Origin: Allomesorhizobium camelthorni
Lineage (GTDB): Bacteria; Pseudomonadota; Alphaproteobacteria; Rhizobiales; Rhizobiaceae
Assembly (NCBI RefSeq): GCF_011045125.1
Contig: NZ_JAAKZF010000006.1
Coordinates: 1-64,000 of the forward strand
Direction: 5' to 3'
DNA: 64,000 nt
The notes under the pieces are model-generated. The model saw only the letters and a list, made by a program, of their open reading frames with translations, was not told where the DNA came from and did no database searches. Position 1 is the first letter of the stretch. Every line of letters starts with the position of its first letter. Positions 60,826 through 64,000 of this stretch are shown piece after piece. Made by a program: the position numbers and the translations under genes.

Positions 60826-61755
60826 ATGAGCGAGTTGCAACCGCGTCCCGCGCCGCAGACGATCGACGAGACGCTCGACATGCTGGCCGGCGCGGATTAT
60901 GTCGCCGACCGCGCGCTGGCGACCGTCCTATTCCTCTCGCTACGCATGAAGCGGCCGCTCTTCCTGGAAGGCGAGGCAGGCGTCGGCAAGACCGAGATCG
61001 CCAAGGTTCTCGCCCAGGCACTCGGCCGCAAGCTCATACGCCTGCAGTGCTATGAAGGGCTCGACGTCTCCTCGGCGGTCTATGAGTGGAACTACGCCGC
61101 CCAGATGATTGAGATCCGCATGGAGGAGGCGGCGGGATCGGTCGTGCGTTCCGACATGGAGCGCAACGTGTTCTCCGAGAAATACCTGATCCGCAGGCCG
61201 GTGCTGGAAGCGCTGACCGGCGAGGCGGGTGCTGCCCCGGTGTTCCTCATCGACGAGCTCGACCGCACCGACGAGGCATTCGAGGCGTTCCTGCTCGAGA
61301 TTCTTTCGGATTTCCAGGTGACGGTGCCCGAACTCGGCACGATCAAGGCCGAGGAGCCGCCGATCGTCATCATCACCACCAACCGCACGCGCGAGATCCA
61401 CGACGCGCTGAAGCGGCGCTGCCTCTACCACTGGGTCGATTATCCCGACGCGGCGCGCGAACTGGAGATCGTGCGGCGCAAGGTGCCGCAGGCCAACCAC
61501 CGCCTCTCGGCGGAGGTCGTGCGCTTCATCCAGAAGCTGCGCGAGATCGATCTGTTCAAGGTGCCCGGCGTCGCCGAGACAATCGACTGGGCCGGCGCGC
61601 TGACCGAACTCGACAAGATCGCACTCGACCCCGAAACCATCTCCGACACGATCGGCGTGCTGTTGAAATATCAGGACGACATAGCCCGCATCGAACAGGG
61701 CGAAGGCCGCCGCCTGCTCCACGAGGTGAAGGCGGAGCTTTCGGCGGCCGAGTAG
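60826..61755 (+). CDS. MoxR-type AAA ATPase (CoxD-like)
   Basis: The 309-residue AAA+ ATPase has Walker A EGEAGVGKTE, Walker B PVFLIDELDR and sensor residues in IITTNRTREIHDALKRRC. MoxR ATPases act with von Willebrand A proteins as chaperones for metal-cofactor enzymes. The next genes encode just such a partner and two XdhC-type proteins, so CoxD, which helps build the CO dehydrogenase active site, is the nearest model. GGAGG precedes the ATG. Confidence 0.93.
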   Translation: MSELQPRPAPQTIDETLDMLAGADYVADRALATVLFLSLRMKRPLFLEGEAGVGKTEIAKVLAQALGRKLIRLQCYEGLDVSSAVYEWNYAAQMIEIRMEEAAGSVVRSDMERNVFSEKYLIRRPVLEALTGEAGAAPVFLIDELDRTDEAFEAFLLEILSDFQVTVPELGTIKAEEPPIVIITTNRTREIHDALKRRCLYHWVDYPDAARELEIVRRKVPQANHRLSAEVVRFIQKLREIDLFKVPGVAETIDWAGALTELDKIALDPETISDTIGVLLKYQDDIARIEQGEGRRLLHEVKAELSAAE

Positions 61756-63036
61756 ATGGAAAAATTCTCTTCCGCTCCGAAAGTCGCCAAGCCGGAAGGG
61801 CGCCTCGCCGACAACATCGTCTATTTCGCCCGGGCGCTGCGCAAGGCAGGCATGCGGGTCGGGCCGGCTTCGGTGAAGGACGCGATCGAGGCGGTGCTGG
61901 CGGCAGGCATCGGAACCCGCGAAGATTTCTACTGGACGCTGCATGCCGTTCTCGTCACCCGCCACGAGGACCACGCTACCTTCGACGAGGCGTTCCGGCT
62001 GTTCTGGAAATCGCGCGAGCTGATCGAGAAGATGCTGGCTATGTTTTCGCCGGTCGCGCCCGACCACCGCGAGCGGGAAAAGCCACGCACGGCCGAAAGC
62101 CGCGTCAGCGAGGCGATGTTCGAAGGCCACCGGAAAAACCAGCCGCGGCGTGAAATTCCCGAGATCGAGGTCGATGCGCGCTTCACCTTTTCCGGCAATG
62201 AAGTGCTGCGCGGCAAGGATTTTGCCCAGATGAGCGCCGCCGAGATCGGCGACGCTAAGCGCGCCATCGCGGCGCTTACTCTGCCTTTCGACTTGGTGGC
62301 GACGCGGCGGTTCAAGCTCGACCAGCGCGGCCGCACCATCGATCCGCGCGCCATGATGCGTTCCGCAGCGCGTACCGGCGGTGCGTTGATCCTGCCGAAA
62401 TTCCGCACGCGGCGGGAAATCCACCCGCCGCTGGTGGTGCTTGCCGACATTTCCGGGTCGATGAGCCAGTATACGCGGATATTCCTGCATTTCCTGCATG
62501 CGCTGACCGAGAAGCGGCGGCGCGTGCATACATTCGTGTTCGGCACGCGGCTGACAAACCTGACTCGCCAGATGCGCCATCGCGATCCCGACGAGGCGCT
62601 CGCCGAGGCTTCGACGGCGGTGAAGGACTGGTCCGGCGGCACCCGCATCGGCGATACGCTGCACGAATTCAACCGGCTGTGGTCGCGTCGCGTGCTCGGG
62701 CAGGGGGCGGTCGTGCTCATCATCACCGACGGGCTCGAGCGCGACGATGTCGCCGCCCTGAGCGAGGAGATGGAGCGCCTGAAAAAATCTTGCCGCCGGC
62801 TGATCTGGCTTAACCCGCTCCTGCGCTTCGACGGTTTCGAGCCGCGCGCCCGTGGCGTCAGGGCCATGCTGCCGCATGTCGACGAGTTTCGCGCGGTCCA
62901 CAATCTGAACGCGCTGGCCGACCTTTGCGCCTCTCTGGACAAGGCTTCGAGCCGCGATGTCGACCCGCGCCGGTGGCTGGCTATTGGCAGGCCGCGCGCG
63001 GCGCAACATATTCTTCTCACGGAGGATCGACCATGA
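61756..63036 (+). CDS. VWA-domain protein (CoxE-like)
   Basis: The 426-residue protein has a helical N-terminal region (NIVYFARALRKAGMRVGPAS) and a C-terminal von Willebrand A domain with the metal-site motif LADISGSMSQY (about residue 232), then the distal TKDWSGGTRIG-like segment and IITDGLERDD. It begins directly after the stop of the ATPase gene and ends in an ATGA overlap with the next, so the three are one operon. Confidence 0.92.
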   Translation: MEKFSSAPKVAKPEGRLADNIVYFARALRKAGMRVGPASVKDAIEAVLAAGIGTREDFYWTLHAVLVTRHEDHATFDEAFRLFWKSRELIEKMLAMFSPVAPDHREREKPRTAESRVSEAMFEGHRKNQPRREIPEIEVDARFTFSGNEVLRGKDFAQMSAAEIGDAKRAIAALTLPFDLVATRRFKLDQRGRTIDPRAMMRSAARTGGALILPKFRTRREIHPPLVVLADISGSMSQYTRIFLHFLHALTEKRRRVHTFVFGTRLTNLTRQMRHRDPDEALAEASTAVKDWSGGTRIGDTLHEFNRLWSRRVLGQGAVVLIITDGLERDDVAALSEEMERLKKSCRRLIWLNPLLRFDGFEPRARGVRAMLPHVDEFRAVHNLNALADLCASLDKASSRDVDPRRWLAIGRPRAAQHILLTEDRP

Positions 63037-63371
63037 ACGATCTCGCTCATCTCGACGAAAGCCGCGATCCGTTGGCGATAGCCGAGGGCTGGCTGCAGGA
63101 CGGCAAGGAGGTGGCGATCGCCACCGTCGTCGAGACCTGGGGTTCCGCCCCGCGCCCGGCCGGCAGCCACCTTGTCATCGACGCCGCCGGCAATTTCCAC
63201 GGCTCGGTGTCGGGTGGCTGCGTCGAAGGCGCGGTGGTCGCGGAAGCCGCCGACGTGATCGAGACCGGCAAGCCGAGGATGCTGGAATTCGGCGTCGCCG
63301 ACGAAACGGCCTGGCAGGTCGGGCTGTCATGCGGTGGGCGCATAAAAGTCTATGTCGAGCGGCTGGGTTGA
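63033..63371 (+). CDS. XdhC/CoxI-family protein, N-terminal-domain type
   Basis: The 112-residue protein holds only the XdhC_CoxI domain: EVAIATVVETWGSAPRPAGS and SVSGGCVEGAVVAEA with the conserved Cys. XdhC proteins bind molybdenum cofactor, protect it and insert it after sulfuration. The ATG overlaps the stop of the VWA gene. The Rossmann half is encoded separately by the next gene. Confidence 0.92.
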   Translation: MNDLAHLDESRDPLAIAEGWLQDGKEVAIATVVETWGSAPRPAGSHLVIDAAGNFHGSVSGGCVEGAVVAEAADVIETGKPRMLEFGVADETAWQVGLSCGGRIKVYVERLG

Positions 63372-63375
63372 GCGC

Positions 63376-64000
63376 ATGAATCCTATTTCGCTGAAAAAAC
63401 TGAACGAAGAGCGCCGGGCGCGGCGCGCAGCCATCCTGGTCACCGACCTCGGCGATGGCAGTGACCGCATTGTCTGCGAGGGCGAGGCCGTTGCGGGCGG
63501 GCTAGGCGAGGCGGCCGCCAAGGCATTCCGGTCGGGAAGCTCCGGCTCGGTCGAGGCCGACGGGCGGACGTTTTTCCTCAACGTGCATCTGCCGCAGCCG
63601 CGCCTGGTGGTTATCGGCGCCGTGCACATCAGCCAGGCGCTGGCGCCGATGGCGCGCGTGGCCGGTTATCCGCTGGAAATCATCGACCCCAGGACGGCAT
63701 TCGCCACGAAGGACCGTTTTCCTGACGTGACGCTTCACCCTGAGTGGCCTGTGGACGTGCTCGCCGCGCGGCCGCTCGACGGCTACACCGCGCTTGCCGC
63801 GCTCACCCACGATCCCAAGATCGACGATTTCGCGCTGAAGGCTGCGCTCGACGCCGGCTGCTTCTATGTCGGCGCGCTGGGAAGCCGCAAGACGCATGCG
63901 AAGCGGGTCGAGCGCTTGCTGGCGATGGGCGCGACGGCAGACGAGATCGCGCGCATCCACGCGCCGATCGGCATCGAGATCGGCGCGGCGAGTCCTCCGG
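63376..64000 (+). CDS. XdhC-type Rossmann-domain protein, partial at the window end
   Basis: From ATG 63376 the frame stays open to the window edge (208 codons, no stop seen). The N-terminal half is MNPISLKKLNEERRARR, and from about residue 75 comes the Rossmann part RLVVIGAVHISQALAPMA, followed by ALTHDPKIDDFALKAAL and YVGALGSRKTHAKR. This is the C-terminal XdhC domain as a separate protein, like CoxF. The molybdoenzyme genes themselves would lie beyond the window, if linked. Confidence 0.9.
   Translation, partial: MNPISLKKLNEERRARRAAILVTDLGDGSDRIVCEGEAVAGGLGEAAAKAFRSGSSGSVEADGRTFFLNVHLPQPRLVVIGAVHISQALAPMARVAGYPLEIIDPRTAFATKDRFPDVTLHPEWPVDVLAARPLDGYTALAALTHDPKIDDFALKAALDAGCFYVGALGSRKTHAKRVERLLAMGATADEIARIHAPIGIEIGAASPP

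Noticed and set aside
60940-63009. A 689-codon minus-strand frame across the MoxR and VWA genes
   Set aside because: It is a shadow of two intact genes with clear Walker and metal-site motifs. Long antisense frames are common at this G+C content.

Overview
The window is high-GC chromosomal DNA from an alphaproteobacterium, most likely a member of the Rhizobiales close to Mesorhizobium or other Phyllobacteriaceae. The evidence is gene order (clpP-clpX-lon-hupB beside a tRNA-Asp; a sufS2-B-C-D-S1-X-A cluster; grxD-bolA-purL-purQ-purS-purC), the proteins themselves (DUF1476/zeta ATPase inhibitor, RecA, rhizobial-type CyaC cyclase), an Irr-type iron control element, and families of palindromic intergenic repeats typical of this group. 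No rRNA, CRISPR array, insertion sequence or prophage is visible. The placement rests on recognition, not on a database search.

Layout. 1-9.1 kb: tRNA-Asp, small envelope proteins, then the protein quality-control block hupB, lon, a DUF1513-like Tat protein, clpX and clpP. 9.2-17.5 kb: a sarcosine-oxidase-like flavoenzyme, peroxiredoxin, a giant AsmA/YhdP-like envelope protein, tyrS, anmK and a DUF1508 protein with a basic tail. 17.7-18.5 kb: a HigB/HigA-like toxin-antitoxin pair bounded by 44-bp direct repeats, one of which is the 3' end of the adjacent hydrolase gene. 19.2-27.9 kb: the SUF iron-sulfur assembly cluster behind a probable Irr box, interrupted between sufB and sufC by an AT-rich gene of the Abi-alpha (DUF4393) type. 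27.9-39.3 kb: housekeeping genes psuK/psuG, recA, alaS, icd, trmJ, murI. 39.4-41.7 kb: an HxlR regulator with palindromic operators and a redox-type adenylate cyclase (diheme membrane anchor, 2Fe-2S domain, class III cyclase). 42-55.9 kb: rpsD, ttcA, an efflux pump, grxD, bolA, and purine genes purL, purQ, purS, purC and purB. 56-64 kb: envelope and stress proteins, a P1-family peptidase with an ABC binding protein, a monooxygenase behind a SoxR-like box, and a coxD/coxE/XdhC-type molybdoenzyme maturation cluster that runs off the right edge.

Three places depart most from a standard chromosome. (1) The Abi-alpha gene sits inside an essential Fe-S operon and overlaps the sufC start, so a probable defence gene is co-expressed with iron-regulated cofactor assembly. 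(2) The toxin-antitoxin cassette is inserted exactly at the 3' end of a hydrolase gene, with the displaced 3' end still readable on the far side. (3) A small coiled-coil gene just upstream of purQ carries a frameshift that opens its reading frame directly into PurQ. Iron, redox and stress control recur in the sites seen: an Irr-like box at suf, a SoxR-like box at the monooxygenase, an SOS box at recA, a possible heat-shock promoter at clpP, and the ferredoxin-bearing cyclase.
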